This document shows positions 28,501 to 43,500 of a stretch of 64,000 nucleotides of DNA, piece after piece; within the stretch, counting starts at the first letter, position 1, and the number at the start of each line of letters is the position of its first letter. Made by a program: the position numbers and the translations under genes. Location: positions 202,033 to 266,032 of the forward strand of contig WMCF01000151.1 in the NCBI GenBank assembly GCA_009792885.1, in the 5' to 3' direction. The notes below the pieces were generated by a model. The model was not told where the DNA came from, searched no databases, and worked only from the letters and a program-made list of their open reading frames with translations. The DNA comes from Eremophila alpestris peregrina. Its lineage: Eukaryota > Chordata > Aves > Passeriformes > Alaudidae.

Positions 28501-31500
28501 TGTCTCACAGAGGGTTTTGCACACCCAATCCAGTAGGGATTGGCCAGATAATTCATAACTTCCACTATTTAAAAATGTTTTCCTCAAACAAGACTGGCCC
28601 CCTTGCTCACTGACCAGCAGGAATTATTCTAACCTAATGCAGTCTGAGAATAGAAGAATGCAAACCATGAAAGATAGCCACCATTTTCTGACATTCTAAA
28701 AAACATGTTGAAATCCAGTTAGTACAGTCAAAGAAGATAAGGAAATCTACTTGAAGTTTCCCAATAACCACCTACCACAATACCAGGACATAGAGATGTC
28801 ATCACAGTCAGCACAGCTTTAAACCCTTGGGATTCCAGCATCCCAACCAACAGCAGTCTCCTGAGGGAAAACAGCTGTTCTGTCTGCAGGCCACCCTTCA
28901 CAAGACATCCCAAGGAAGCACCTGGATTTTTACCTAGTGGGGCATTTCCTGATTTACTCTGTAGCCAAAGCTGCTCAGCTAAATCCTGTAAGATTTAATT
29001 CCACTCTGGCTAATGTCACCTGACAGAGATTTTCTGAGGGTGCTCAAGCACTGAAGACTTGAAAGGGGATTTCAGAGCAAGGTTACGTACAACATGCGTC
29101 ACACGAGATAAAGTCCTTGTACCCAGCCTGATGGGAGCAGCCAACAAATTCCTTCACCAAACAGGTGCAGGTTGCCACAGGTGCTGCTGACAACACTGCA
29201 ATGTAGAGCTTTGCATCCCAAAGCTGAGGACAAGTCTAGGTGGGAAAGGAGGCAGGAACATCTCTAACTTCTACCTGTCTCAAAAACAGACGTCCAGGCA
29301 AAAGCATTAGGCTGCATTTTAAGTTTTTAGAGTGTGAGTTTGTGATACAGCCCTCAAAGAGCACATCCTCTGCACAACTCAGACATGGTTTTCAAGCTGA
29401 CCAACGACCAATGAAAACACACAGTTATGAAAACATACTCAGAAAAGCAGAGCAGTGACACATCCTTGTTTGAGAAACTAAAGGTTTGACTTGATAAACT
29501 TGGTCTTTTCCAACCTTAATGGTTCCATGATTCTGTGATCTACTTCTAAATAAACCTGGGATTTTCCTGATATAAAAAGAAGAAACCGAAGCTCTCCAGG
29601 CTGCAGATAGGGCTCATCTGAGCTGGTTTCTTGGCCTCATTCAAAACTCAACTTTTCCAACTCTACTATTTCCCATCAGCATGTTCTGTGCCTGCCTGGC
29701 AGTACCTTACCAACCTTGCTGCCTGTGCCTGTTCTGCACCAACCATCCAGACCCCACAGCACAACAAAGTGAGGGTTGGCCAGCTCTTTAGGAGCAAACT
29801 CTGCTTAATCCATCCCAGCGACTGCAAATTCTTTCCTCCAGGCAGATCCAGATGGATCCTGGGCTGCATCAAAAGAATTGTGACCAGCAGTTTGAATAAG
29901 GGGATTCTGCCCCTCCACCTCACTCAGATGAGATCCCATCTGCAGAGCTGCCTCCAGGTCTGGGGTTCAACATCAACAGGCTATGGAGCTGCTGGAGCAA
30001 GTCTGGAGGAGGCTATGGAGGCCCTCTGCTCTGAAGCTGAGGGTGTTCACCTGCACAAGGCTCCAGGGAGACCTCAGAGCCCCTTCCAGTGCCTAAAGGG
30101 GTTCCTAGAGAGCCAGAGAGGAACTTTGCACAAGGGCTTAGAAGAACAGGACAAGGGGGAATGGCTTCCCACTGCCAGAGGGCAGGGTTAGATGGGATAT
30201 TGGGAAGAAATTCTTGGCTGTGAAGGTGGTGAGGCCCTGGCACAGGTTGTCCACAGGAGCTGTGGCTGTTCCAGCCCTGGCAGTGTTCAAGCTGGATGGG
30301 TCTTGGAGCAACCTGCACTAGTGGAAGGTGTCCCTGCCCATGGTAGGCGGCGGAACAAGATGAACAATAAAGTCCCCTCCAACCCAAACTATTCTGTGAT
30401 TCCACGATTCCTCCCCCTCCCTGGACATGCCAACACTTCCTCTCTTCCCCAAACTGAGGGAGCTGGTACCCAGGAGGGGTCCTGAGCCTCCAGGCTTCTC
30501 CCCAGCTGCGGCACTGTGAGCAAACATCCCCTAGAGCCGCAGCAGCTCTGGACAGACAGGTCCCTGTGCTATCAGACTCAGGAATGACCTCCAGGGCAAA
30601 AGCTACTGGGGAGCTGGAGGTTAAGAATAAATTTACATTATTGCTCATTACCATGTTCTTTTCTCACTGGCCTAGCTAAGTCCTTCTGCCCTCTATGACT
30701 CAAATGTTTTGGTCGGGTGGTCCTGCTCTGCTCTCACAAAGGCACCTGAACAGATGGAAGAAAACAAGTCACAGCAGAACAAGCTCCAAAGATGGAGTGT
30801 GCTGCCAAAAATCATAACTCAAAGTTTCAGCAAGTAGTCTCTCCTCTCCCTGGGATTCTGGCTGTAGCATGGCAGCTAGTGACTCAGCTAGCAGCTGAAA
30901 AGAAGGTACCTAAAAAACAATGATTTCAAGAAATACTTCTAGAGCTCTTACTAGGAAATTCAAACAGGTGAGAGACACAAAGGGGGCATAAAGAGACAAC
31001 CTGCTGCCCATGCTGGGCTACAGGAATGTCTCAGTTGTGTTACACCTGTGATCAGGGACAGCCTCCTACAGCGCAGCCAGCCATGAGCTGAAGGACAGGC
31101 TGGTTCTGGCACAGACCTGCAGCCTGCTCAAAGCTGGGGCAGAAAAGCAGCTTCTCCAGCCTGGCCTGGAGGACTCGCACTTAAGACGCTGAGCCAGGAA
31201 GTTATTACTTCTATTTAACCAAGTGCAGCAATGCCCATGTATTTATTCATTTGGGAACCAGATCTCCAGATTCTGCACAGGCATGTGCCCAAACAAAGAT
31301 GCAAGAGAAGAAAGAGCAAAATCCAAAAGAGCACTCAGGCTCTCAAGGTGCTGCTCAGGCAGAACTGAGGCTGTTGCTGAGCTTGCTCACCTAAACTCCT
31401 GCAGGCTCCCAGGTGCTGAGGACCCTGCAGATTGCTGGCCCTGTTCTCCCCAAGGCTGAACACACACTTGCGCCCAGTGCAGCCACAAACCCCTCTGGAG

Positions 31501-34500
31501 TAGCACCAGTTTGGGCTGAGCTTGCATGGGGCATGAGATGTGCCTCACCCTTGGTACTACTGCACTTTCACAGCACAGAGGAGTGGTCAAGGTCTCTCTA
31601 AAGTGATGTTGTGGTTTCTAGGATGTGTCTGAGAGAAGACTCTTAATAGGTGAAAGACAAGTTACCTTGCAGTTGAATCCCAGCCAGCTGGGTCAGCTCT
31701 CTTCCCAGCTTTCCAGAGCCTCCAGATCTTGGGCTATGGGTTTCAGAGCAGCTCTTCTCCAGTGAGGGAGTGGAGGAAAGGCATGCCTTAAACAGACAGA
31801 ACTACAACTAAAGAATACTAGGCTCCAAGCACAAGTGACCACCTCAGAAATAGCCCAGGCTGGCTATCTACACGGCTCATAAATGTGCACTGAAAATACT
31901 TCATAAGCTCTAGATGCAACTGGGAACAACTCCAAGGTTCTCAAACAGAGCCCTGAACCATGAAAAACTTGTGCGTTTCTCAGGGCTTTACGCAGCATCT
32001 GCCCAACACAAGGAAAAACTTGGGATGCCATATGAATCATAGAATCACTAAAGGTTGCAAAAGACCTCCAAGGTAATCAAGCCCAACCTCTGACTGAAGC
32101 TCATCATGCCCACTAAACCACACAGCAAAGTGCCATTTCTACTTGTTTTTTGCAGACTTCCAGGGATATCATCTCCACCACTGTCCTGGATAGCCTATTT
32201 CAAGGCCTGACCACTCCTTCAGTGATGAAATTTTCCCAGTGTCCAACCTGAACCTCCCCTAGGCCACCTTGAGGCCATTTGCTCACCTCCTGTCCCTTGG
32301 TCCCTGGGAGCAGAGCCCAACCCCACCCTGGCTGACCCCTCCTGTCAGGGAGCTGTGCAGAGCCAGAAGGTCCCTCCTGAGCCTCCTTTTCTCCAGGCAG
32401 AGCCCATCCAACGCCCCCAGTTGCTCCTAGTGCTCCAGCCCCTTCCCCAGCTCTGCTCCCTGCTCTGGACACGATCCAGCCCCTCAATGTCTTTTGTGTT
32501 GTGAGGGGTCCAAAACTGACCCCAGGATTCGAGGTGGGGCCTCAGCAGTGCCCAGCACAGGGGGACAGTCACTGGTCCTGCTGGCCACACAACTCAAGCC
32601 AGCAGCATGGAGTAAGCTTCAGCTTAACATTTCTGATCTACACAGAAGAACCTCATGAGTTTTTGAACACTGTTTGCTAAGACTTCAATAAAACAAGAAA
32701 TGAATTTGTTCCCCTGAACCAGAACACAACAAGTTTGGATCAGCCAAACACACACTACCAACTAACCTGCAAAAGAGAGGGGGAACAGCACAATCTGCTC
32801 CTGTTTGGAGAGAAACAGAAGCCACAGCCAGGCACACTGACATCAAACATTCCCTCAGAAAAGCATCTCCAGGAGGAGAACCCAGCTGTGTGCTCAGGCT
32901 TCTCCTCTCAACCACCAGCTTTCTGGTTTATGGTGGTGGTTGCAGGGAGCCAGGAAGAGACAGAGGTGTGTGGTGATGCTGACCAACACTTACACATCAG
33001 TTCTCAGTGGGGATTAAAGGATACCACAGGCTGACACGGGCATTCTCATGGCTTAAGGTCTCCATTTCCTGGCTCCCAATCCAGTAGCCTCCTTCCAAAC
33101 CAGATGGCTTCAGCCTACAGCTCTGACCCCACCAAGCAGTGGGGCTCCCCAGCCACACTGAGGAAGCCAAGCAGGTTTGAGCAGGGAAGTTCTTTTCACA
33201 AAGCACAGCAGAAGGGCAGTTGGAAGGCTCAGAGCAGCTGGGAGCTGAAGGCTGTCCGTGGGAAGAGGAGAAGGCAGGTGTGATGAAGCAGAACCATCCT
33301 GCAGGTACCGCAGCCCCTTTTAACAATGGGCCTGACCAAGCTCTGCTTGGATGGGGCTTCTTGGCTTCCTCTTCATCAAAATGGGTGCATTGGTTTTGCC
33401 AGTACTTAAAGGTGAGTCATAAGGCAAAGGAGGTTTGGAGATTGTTTTCTTGTTAAGTCAAAAGCAGGAGCTCTAAAAGAAAACATGAAGTACCAGACAG
33501 CACTTGCTACTTCTGCCTGCAACACACTCCTTTTTCCTTTAGATGAGCAGCTGCCATTCAGACACATCTTATCCTTCCCTCCCACAGGTCTTGAATTAAG
33601 TTATTTTTCACCCCACCTCACCCTTATAAATTTTCACCCCACTTCACAGCAAAACTTGCATTTAAATTCCGTTTCTTCAGCTGCTGTAAAAACCCACCTT
33701 GTTTCTCTAGGTCACAGCTTGCTCTTCATGCTGGGCACCTCCAGCCTCCTTGCACTCCCAGTTTTCAGTTTAGAAAAGATTAAAAATAAATCCAATCTTT
33801 ATGTTTTAAAACCGGGGAGTTCAGGGAGCCACAGTATCTCTCTGAGATCGTTATAAACCTTAATCTCATCCCCTGTGGAAGCTATGCCATGCCATCCCAT
33901 CCATACAAAACCAGAGCCTGCACATATTAAACCAAGTTCCTCCCAAATTGCCACATTTCTCATTTTCTTTAATAAGCGTTTTCTGGCATTATCAGCCCAG
34001 AAGCCACTTGCTCAAAAGAGTGTCCCAGATAGTTAATCCACCAGTGACTCCTGCCCAATACTGAAATGAAAACAAACATCCAATCCTCTGAGACTACAGA
34101 GGAGAAAGACTGTCAGCAGTTCTCTGACATCAAAATTAATTTAAGCATGAAGAGATGCTGGATTGAGAAGAAGTATCTTGGAATTTTAAAAATCCATATG
34201 CATATCAATCAGTATGAGGCTGCAGCCTCACCTTGAGTTCTGGAGGCACTTTGAGCACCACAAGATCAGAAAGATCCAAAGCTCTTGGAGAGTGTCCAGA
34301 GGAGGGACACAGAGCTGGGGAAGGGTCTGAGGAGCAGCTGAGGGCACTTGGCTCGTTCAGCTGGAGCACAGGAGGCTGAGGGGAGGCTCCTCGGGGGCTG
34401 CAGCTCCTCCCGAGGGGAGGCAGAGGGGCAGGGGCTGAGCTCTGCTCTGGGACAGGGACAGGAGCCCAGGAAGGGCTGGAGCTGTGTCAGGGCTTGGGAT

Positions 34501-37500
34501 GGAGCTCAGGGAAAGGTTCTTCCCCCCGAGGCTGCTGGGCACTGCCCAGGCTCCCCAGGGAATGGTGCCAGAGCTCCAGGAGCCTTTGGACACTGCTCTC
34601 AGGGATGCTCAGGGTGGGATTGTTGGGGTGTCTGTGCAGGGACAGTGGTTGGACTCAATGATCCTTGTGGGTCCCTTCCAGCTCAGGATATTCCAGGAAT
34701 CTATGAAAAGCTACAAAATGCAACACAGTATCCATCTCCTGAAAAACTTCATTGTCTTGTAATGTAAACCAGAATTACAGGGGGAAAAAAACATTAAGCA
34801 AAGATTCCAGATTTCAGGTCTTATCACTGAACAAACAGTCCTTACCAACCACAAAAACCACCCCATAACATGTGCTATTTAAACCCCCAAATAATCCCCA
34901 CCTGTAAGGCAAAAGTGAAACCCAAGGCCTGATTTCTGAATTCCACCTCAGCAAGTGTCTGTAACTGAGCATGTAATTAACAGTGACAAGCACAGCTTTG
35001 AAACTTCAGCTTCATTTTCTGCTCTCTCTATTCCAGCTTTGAAGTCAGGGACTATTTTCCATCTCTACAATTTGCATTTCTGCCAGCAAATGCTCTGCGT
35101 TTCGTACACTGCCCCCGTCAACACACAGCCAGCCAGATGGAGAGAGCAGCACCCAACATGTACAGAGAAGAGGAAAACTGTCATTTTGCAGATGACACCC
35201 AGTTAAAAGTGACATTTAAAGAGAAGACAAATGGTTTCAGGTATTACATCTGCCCTCTCAGCTGCATGTGGGACTGAGCCCACCACCCCTTCATCCTGGC
35301 ACAGGGATACAGAACTTGCTACACTGACAGAAACTGTGGAATCAAGAACACAGAGAGACAACTAAGTTCCACATCAGCATCCAAGTGGAGTGACTGTGAC
35401 TGCTGAAGTTCCATAAGCACATTCAGGGAAGGAGTACTCAGCCAGTGGAGGATTTTAGCCAGCTCCCTCTCTTTGAAAAATGCAATAATGGACAATTTTA
35501 TACTGAAAAATCCACAAAATCTGGTCCATGAGATGTGCAGAGAAACTACAGAAAGAAAAACTACTGCAGCATCTTTGTCCTCAGCTGCTGCATCCTGCTT
35601 AAAGCATAGGCTTTGGCAGTATTTCCTTTGTTAGCCTAGGTCACACAATGTGCCAAACATGATAAAGCAGCAAAAAGACAGGCAGATCTTCCCTGATTTT
35701 TTAAAGCAGTTAACAAAGTCCATCACTTTTGCCTTGCAGAGGACTCTTCCCTCACCCCCCATTAACACATGTGGTAAATGCCATCAGTGTCACAAAGCCA
35801 GGGTGAGCTCCAGTTTGCAGCCCTACACTGGGAAGAGAGATGCACATCCTATGGGAAGACGCAACCAGTGGCAATGGCAGGCTCCAGCTCATCCAGCTCA
35901 CCTTCACTTTACTTTGTACAATGCACCTGTGTGTTTCTAGGCCTTATGCCAAGCCTTAACGTTTTTCTTAAATCCCTCAGTTTTTCAGGACCTCAAGTAA
36001 AATCAATGGACACCAGAGGTGACAACTGACTTATGCTGGGCTGTCCCCTCTGTGGGATCCACTGTGGACAAAGTGGTAACAAAACCAAGCAGGCTGGAAG
36101 GGCAGAAACCAGCCATGTCCCATCTCAGCTGTTGTAACCCCCCAAGATTTTATCATCTGTGTTGACAAAGCAGGATACACCACTGTTGGTGGCTGAGGTC
36201 ACATGGACTCTGCCAGAGTTCACAAGTGTTGGGACAATGCTCTCAAGCACTTGGTGGGATTATTGGGGTTCTCCTGTGCAGGGCCACAAGCTGGACTAAG
36301 TGATCCTTGTGCGTCCCTTCCAACCCAGGAGATTCTATGGTTTCCAGCACTGTGGGCTGCTGGGAGCATCACAGGACTTACAAGATGAGTCTTGAGCTTT
36401 GAAAGGACTTCGCAAAACCTCTCAAAACTTGCCAAATACATAAAAATATTCAAGTGCTCTGAACCCTTTGTGAATTGTATCAACGCACCAACCCAAAATG
36501 TTCCCACTCAAGTTGCTCAAATTGGTGCCAAGTGGCCTGAATTACCTGAGCTCAGACAGCCTTGAATGAGATAAAAATCCATACACAGCCATTCTGAGCC
36601 AACTCCATCACTGGAGGGCTGACAGGACCAGCACTGAACAGCATCTGAAGCAGTACTGTGACTGTACTGCTGCCCAAGTATAACTGGTGTAAAACCAGGT
36701 AAATTCCTAGAGCTCAGGAGGATGCTCTTAACTTGCCCTTAAAACAGAATCACAGTTCCATCCACAGAACAGGAAATCCACCTCAAAAAATAACTGAAAT
36801 AATTGAATTAAATGAAGTCATTCAACTCATGCTAATCATCATCACGCTGTACTGCTGGAGAGCTATATTTGATTTTTTTGGTAGGTAATAAACAGGTAGA
36901 GAAGCCTCCCAAGGTTACAGGATGCTCCTCTGTCAACAGCAGCAAGATGAACGTGGTCCGTCCTCATCACCTTGCAGCACACATGGCCAGGATGTTCTCC
37001 CATCCCGCAGGAAAGGGAAGAGGGAGAGCAGATGAAGGTGACCTACATTACTCCTGCTTTAAATATACAGGAGAACTGCTTTTATTCTACCTTACCTCAT
37101 TCCTCTCTGGCCTTCCTGCCCCACATAGGGTTGGGAAGGCCCCGCTACCCAGGTGGGATGTGCAGGTGGGGTGAACTCAACCTTAACAAGGGAGGCAGAA
37201 AGCAAGTTTGGGCATCAAGCTTGAACTCCCAAGAGACTGACTTTGCAAACAATGCTCTTTCAATGGAGATGACACATGTTCCTGTGTGTCCTCAACTCCA
37301 TCAGGTTGCACTTCACTGGTTTCAGTGGTTGTCTCAGCCACTGGAAATCTGGACCTTCACTTATTTGGGGTGACAGAATATAAAGCAGCAACTGAGAACA
37401 GCAAACTCCAAAGGAAAGAAAAGTCTAACTAGCAATTTAAACAACATCTTGTGAGGCAGCAAATGAGCAGGCAAAACAATCTTGACTAATTCTATTCTTG

Positions 37501-40500
37501 CAGAAGCACAACATGGTCACCAGCACAGTCTGACACAACCAAGGGGTGTCCCTTTTGAAGGACAGCATCCTGATGTGCCCAAAGTCTGGGTCACACTAAG
37601 GACACACTTCCAACACCAGCACTGCTAAAAGACTGTGAACTCAGGCCCCTGGCCCCAAAAGCAGCAGAACTCTTCTCCCGTGGAAAAAAAACATGAAACA
37701 GCTGGGGAATTACTCTGATTTACTAAATCCAGTGAAGGAGTAGAGACTCGACTGGCTCCCAGCCCAGCACTCCCTTCCTCTGGTGAGCTGCATTTCCTCC
37801 AGGAGATGGCTGAGGTCAAAACGCTACCAGATCTTCTGGAAAAAAAATTTGGAGGTGTCTGCCATGGTACAGGAACACAGACAACTTGTTTGTGAAGAGT
37901 CAGCAGTTTGAAAGAGCTTTGTCCGAAAAAGCGTTACTAAATTTAAATGAAGAGCTAACAGCTGCTGTGCCTAAAAAGGCCCTCAGAGCACGAAAACTCA
38001 TTTTGCAGGAGCCACCAAGACCCATGCAAGAGCCCTCACAGGAGAGTAGAAGCAGGAAAGCTTTAACAGCAGCAGCCAAAGCACACAGCAGAAGCTGCAC
38101 CAAACATCATTCCCCTGCGTGGCTGGGAGAGGTGGAACATGAGGCAGTAAAGTGAAAAGCAGCACTTGAGCTCTGTGGACTCTGACCAAGCTCCCCACCA
38201 GCCACAGCACCAGTGGCACCATCGAGCAGTGCTGCTGCATTTTAATGACCACAAACAAGGCAAAGCTGCTCTCATCTTGTAATCCATTAATTCCTCCCAG
38301 TTCAGGAAACTGAGCTGTTTCACCCAGAACAAAGACAGGAGCTGCTGCCTGTGCTGTTCCCATACTCAGCTAATCTCCAGGCCCTTTCAGTCATGGATGA
38401 GGATCGGCCTGGGCTGGTCTTGTGACAAGCCCTGGGGCATGACCTGGTTCCCTTTCCTGGAACAAGGACTGCCTTGGACAGCAGGAGCAGCTCCAGTTGT
38501 GCTCCTGGAATGTGGGCCCTTGCCTTTCAAACACTCCTCATGCACCAGGCAGGTCTTCGACGATGAAGGCAAACAGCTGGTTTACAACTTCTCTTTTCTC
38601 CCAGGAAGCCTTCCCCACCCTCTCTAGTAGCAATTTCTGCAAAGTGAACATGCAGAGTCTGACGATTACAAAGGAGATGAGGACTGGGCCCCCTTGATGA
38701 GTCTGCAATGCATTTTTACTCCTCACACTGAATGCAAACCACACAGGCAGTAACCACTGGACACAGCAAAGTTTGTTTCCTGCAACTCCAGATCCAAAGT
38801 GAGCAGTTATTCAGAGGGACAGCACTTCTCATAGGCATTTGCCAGAGGTGCAGCTGTAAAGAACATGCCAGCTCCATGCTGTAAAAGAACACAGCTCTTC
38901 TGCACATGTGGATTATTCCAGCCTACTTCTGTGTTACACTAAATATTTAAGAGAACTGTTCACATCGCACACTGACTCCCTAGCTGTACACATTGTGGTT
39001 TTTTCAACAGAATTAGGAAAGAGCAGTAGGCTTGCTGTAGTTGAAAGCTTGCAGCTTTCAAAAAAAGCTGAAGAGAAGCAAAGGGACTCGCAGCCTCTCC
39101 CCAGAGTTGTGAGATAAAAACATGTCATGGTAAGTGGTGACCAGCGGCACAGGCAGGGCTGGGGCAACCCAGCACATTGCCAGCTTCAGATTTCCTCCCC
39201 ACCACAGCATGTCCTCTGACTCAGTATGGTAATTCACCACAAGCCAATGCCAAAACCCACATGTAAGCTGAGGAAGCCACAAGAACACACCATGGAAGAC
39301 GATGACACTTAACTAGGAGTTGACAGCATTTTCTGCTAAATATGTAGGTGAAGAGACGAAGTAATAGAAAAGCTGCTCTAATCACTTTTAGCTTTTTAAT
39401 TACAAAAAGTGCTTTCCAGAAAGTCTGGAGGCTAACCCAGCTATTGGCATCACTGAAAAAGTCAAACAAACAAGTGCCAGGCTGCTTAGGAACTGAGTAT
39501 TTCAAAGACCTACCTAAGAAGGAAAACCCCCAACATCACTGTATAATCCCTGCCTTGTGCAGGGCTCTTGGAGAAGCCAGGCTCCTGTCCACAGACTCAG
39601 TCAGCGAGTTCACCCCAGAGGAGGTGGAGAGCCTGGGAGAGCCAGCAGTGGCTTTCCCTTTGGCACATGCTCCCCAGGTAGGCAGGTGAGCAGTGCTGGG
39701 GCTCTGCTGAGATTTCTGCTGATGGGGATCAAGACCAAACCCACTTTGCACAGGCCACAAGTTTGGTTTTTGACATGGTCCCTTTCATTCTTTTCATTTC
39801 ACCATTGAACAGTCTTTGGCTTCCAGGCCTCAGCAGTGCCTTGCTTTCCCTCACTGCTGTGCTCATGTCTTTTCCTGCCTGTGAGTGCATTCCTGTGGCA
39901 GAACAGCCAGCAGCAGGGGCTCAGCATGGCCTGTGTCTTCATCCTAGCATTAGGGGAAAACACAAGTGGCTGCACAGGCACCCCTAGCCAGCAGCAAACA
40001 CCCAGACCATGCTTGGCCAGGAACTCTGCTTTGCCAAAGACTTAGAGAACACAACAGTACTTTTCTGCTTTGAGCTCCTGCACTCACCAAAGATTTAGAA
40101 ATAATACAATACCACAGAGGCGTGTCTATCTATCTAACAGTAAGTACTTACAGGGAATCCACACCAAACAACTAGGGGTTTGCACCTGCACAATGCTTCT
40201 GCCTGGTCCCATAGACATGATCAGACAATCAGTCTGATGTGACTACAAATTATGTTGTTGGGCACATTCATGAGGTGACCCAGCTTGTAGGCATGGGAGA
40301 TGGGTGAAGGACAGCAATACTGTCACTGGGTCATTGTCATTAAACAAATCAAAGGAGACTATCACACATGTTGGTTAAAGACCCAGAAAGACCTAATGGG
40401 AAAGGAAATGCCCTACCTTGGCACCTGCTGTTGTGCTGCTATTTATGAGTTTCAAGGCCAATCTGGATGGGGCTTCCCCTGGTCTAGGGGAAGGTGTCCC

Positions 40501-43500
40501 TGCCCAGAGTAGGGGGTTGGAATGAGATGGTCCCTTCCCACCCAAACCATTCTTTCATTCTACGAATCAAACATTCTGAGTCACTTCTCTCCCAATATAA
40601 ACATCTTGGAGAAAAGGAGGTGCTACTGTGTTAAACCAGTGAGTGTGTCCCAGAACTGGCAGCCTCCTCCAATACCTGCTGCCTCCACTGTCTTCCCTGG
40701 ACCCAGGGGAGATCTGTGAGAGTGCACCCATGGGATCAGACCATCTAGGGAAGGAAGGACCTGCTTTGGTTCCCAGTTTTCTGCAGCAGGATGCAACATG
40801 GCCAGCAGCTCCCTCCCCATGCTGCGGATGGGAGCATTGAGCGTTCACTTCCACCTAAACAAAGCCAACCCTCCTTGTGCTGGGATTAGCAAATATTTCC
40901 CCCTGCCACTCTGCTTCTGACATTCTCCAGTGCAGTGCAAAAGGTACAGTGACTTCTGCTTTTTGAGTCACAAGTTAATGACCCCAAATAACACCTGCAG
41001 TTCCCACAGGCACAGATGAACAGATCTCATACCAGTAGGTCCCAGGAAGTACATGGTACTGCATCCATGTTGGGAGTGAGGAACCTGCCAGGCATCTAGA
41101 GATTAATTATGGTACATGGGAATACGCTTGGCAGCCCAAAAGGATGGATGGGAATAATCAAACATTGACAAAGCTGAAGCAGCAAGTGATGAGAAGAGGT
41201 CTCAAATGTTTGTCAGGGTATCACACAGCCATGGCAGGACTATTTCTGGAATCAACTGGTGCTAACTGAAAGACGTGCCCATGAAGGAAGAGAGTGCTGG
41301 AATTCCTGCTGCTGCTTTTCAGGCTATAATCACCTTATATGGGAAAACTATATTTATTAAGATTGTGCATCTGGCAAGAGCCCACAATGGTCATGTCAGT
41401 GAACCACTTCAATAATAGTTCCCAAATTATACACTGTTCATACTGAATCCACTCAGGTTATTCCTTGACGAGCTCTTCCAGAGAGGCCCATGTGCCTCCC
41501 AAGTGGGACAAGGCAGTGGCAGCTCTGCCAGCCTCAGCCCCAGCAATGGTGGAATGGGCTGTTAGATACAGGTCAGTGCCAAATGCTGGTTAATGAAAAT
41601 GAGACTAATCATTCCCCACCCTGTGTGTTCTCAGGGACTCATTCTCCAGCCTGCCCTGACACTGACACAGGTGGGTTCAGCATCCTTTGGGCAGTGCCCA
41701 CATCCTCCTGCTGTACACGTTGCTCTTCCCAGCTCCCAGGCTCCATCATCCCAGCGTGCTTCCAGCCGATTCATATCTTAAAGAACAATTAATTTGCCAG
41801 AGCAGCCTGAATTCTATTTTCATTGCCTTCCTCCTTCCCTGCAGCTGAGCTGTGACTTATTGACTGTGAAGTAACTGCAGGGTCTTTAAGAGTTCAAGGC
41901 GCGGGGTGTTTTTCTGCCTGTTCCTGCCTGGCTGACTCCCTCTGTAATCATCCTCGCCAGCACCATTTCACGCCACAGAGGCATGTGACATCCAACTAAG
42001 CTGTGAACCATAATCATGCTGGGGATGATGTTTACATTTGATTTTTCCTCAAGCTGATAAGCTCTCTTCAATTTCCCCTCTCTATCGAGTTGGTATGAAT
42101 TGAACTGCTTATGCCCCACAGGGTGGAATTCTTCTCTTATCTCTAATCTGCTCACTGAAAAAATTGCTTCCAGCAACCCTTCAAAAGTCACTTCAAAGTT
42201 ATCACTGCTAAGAGGGAAGAGCTGCAATACTGTTCCTGGGCTGTCGCAATCAGCATTCTCCCAGTGCTTTTTGGAGACAGCCACACAGGTGCCACCAGCA
42301 CACCTGGCTGGGGCCGGGATCTTCATTTTGCTCCTTTGGCCAGAGGCACAGCAAGACAGCTGTCCAACATGAGTGTAAATCCTTGTTAAATCATTTCAGC
42401 TCCCTAAAGCATTAGAATCCAACCTTGAAGAATGCATTGGAGGCTTCTGCTCCAGCTCTGGATCATAAGCGATGGGCAGACTGCAACCTGTGTCATAGGA
42501 GATTTGACCAACGGAAATAAATCCAATGTCAACTCTACTTCTCCATTAGACTGAGAATTCCCACTTTAGAAAGGAGATGGTGGAGGCCAGTTCTGCTATC
42601 CAACACTTGAACAGTGCCTGTTCTTTTGTAGTAACAGCTCTCCCATAACTCAACCACCCTTCAATAAAAGGTTTCCAGACCCTGTGTCTCGAGACTGCAC
42701 CTGGCTAGAGGAATGGTGAAGCACCATTTGCTTACCCAACCATTCCTGGGGATCAGGGCACCCCAGCCTAAACAAGCCCAGTATTCACCTGTCACCAGAA
42801 CCCTGGAGTAGCCCCTTACACTCCCTCCCCAGGGCATGAGGGTACAGATTCAGGAAGAAGGCACAGCAAGCATCTGCACCATTAGATTTTGAAACTCCCT
42901 TGCAATTAGTTGGTCACAAAACTTTTTAAAACTTTCAAGCCAAGGTCTCAGGAAGGGATGAACTGGGCCTGTGTGTTCATGAATGAGCCCTGCTGCTGGC
43001 AGTAAGTGAGGATTTCTTCCTCAAAGCATGAGATTCCCAAAAGTTCCCTTCAGAACACTCTGTACCTTAAGTCAACCTACTGCCAAGGCCTTCCCGACTT
43101 CCAGCCCTTTTCCATGCAGTTTTACTCCTGTACCAGACTAACTAGTAATTTTTCTATAATTACTGAGGGCTTGGGGAGGCTGTGGGTCAGTCTATGGGTC
43201 AGGCTTTGCTGGCCTGACCTACAGACTGGATTAACCCTGCCATGGTGTTCAGGTAGAACACAACACCCAGACACCTCCTCTCCAGCCAGGAGCCAGGCAG
43301 CAGGTTTCAGCCATGCTGGTGATCCTTCATCAACAGCACACGCAGAGCAGTGAGCACAAGGGGAGCAGTGCAAACATGGGTCATGGGCACTCCAACGCCT
43401 CCATACAGCAGCAAAGGCACCAGTGTTATGGGGATTTGTTGTCCAGTTCAGATCACAGAGCACAGTGACAGCCCCAGACCCACACCACAGCTTACCCTGT

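Noticed and set aside
29631..30654. Open frames of 186 (plus) and 213 (minus) codons
   Set aside because: Both largely cross the CR1 fragment at 29,900-30,411; repeat-derived, not genes.
34348..34767. 139-codon plus-strand frame
   Set aside because: Lies within a CR1 fragment and its non-coding 3' part.
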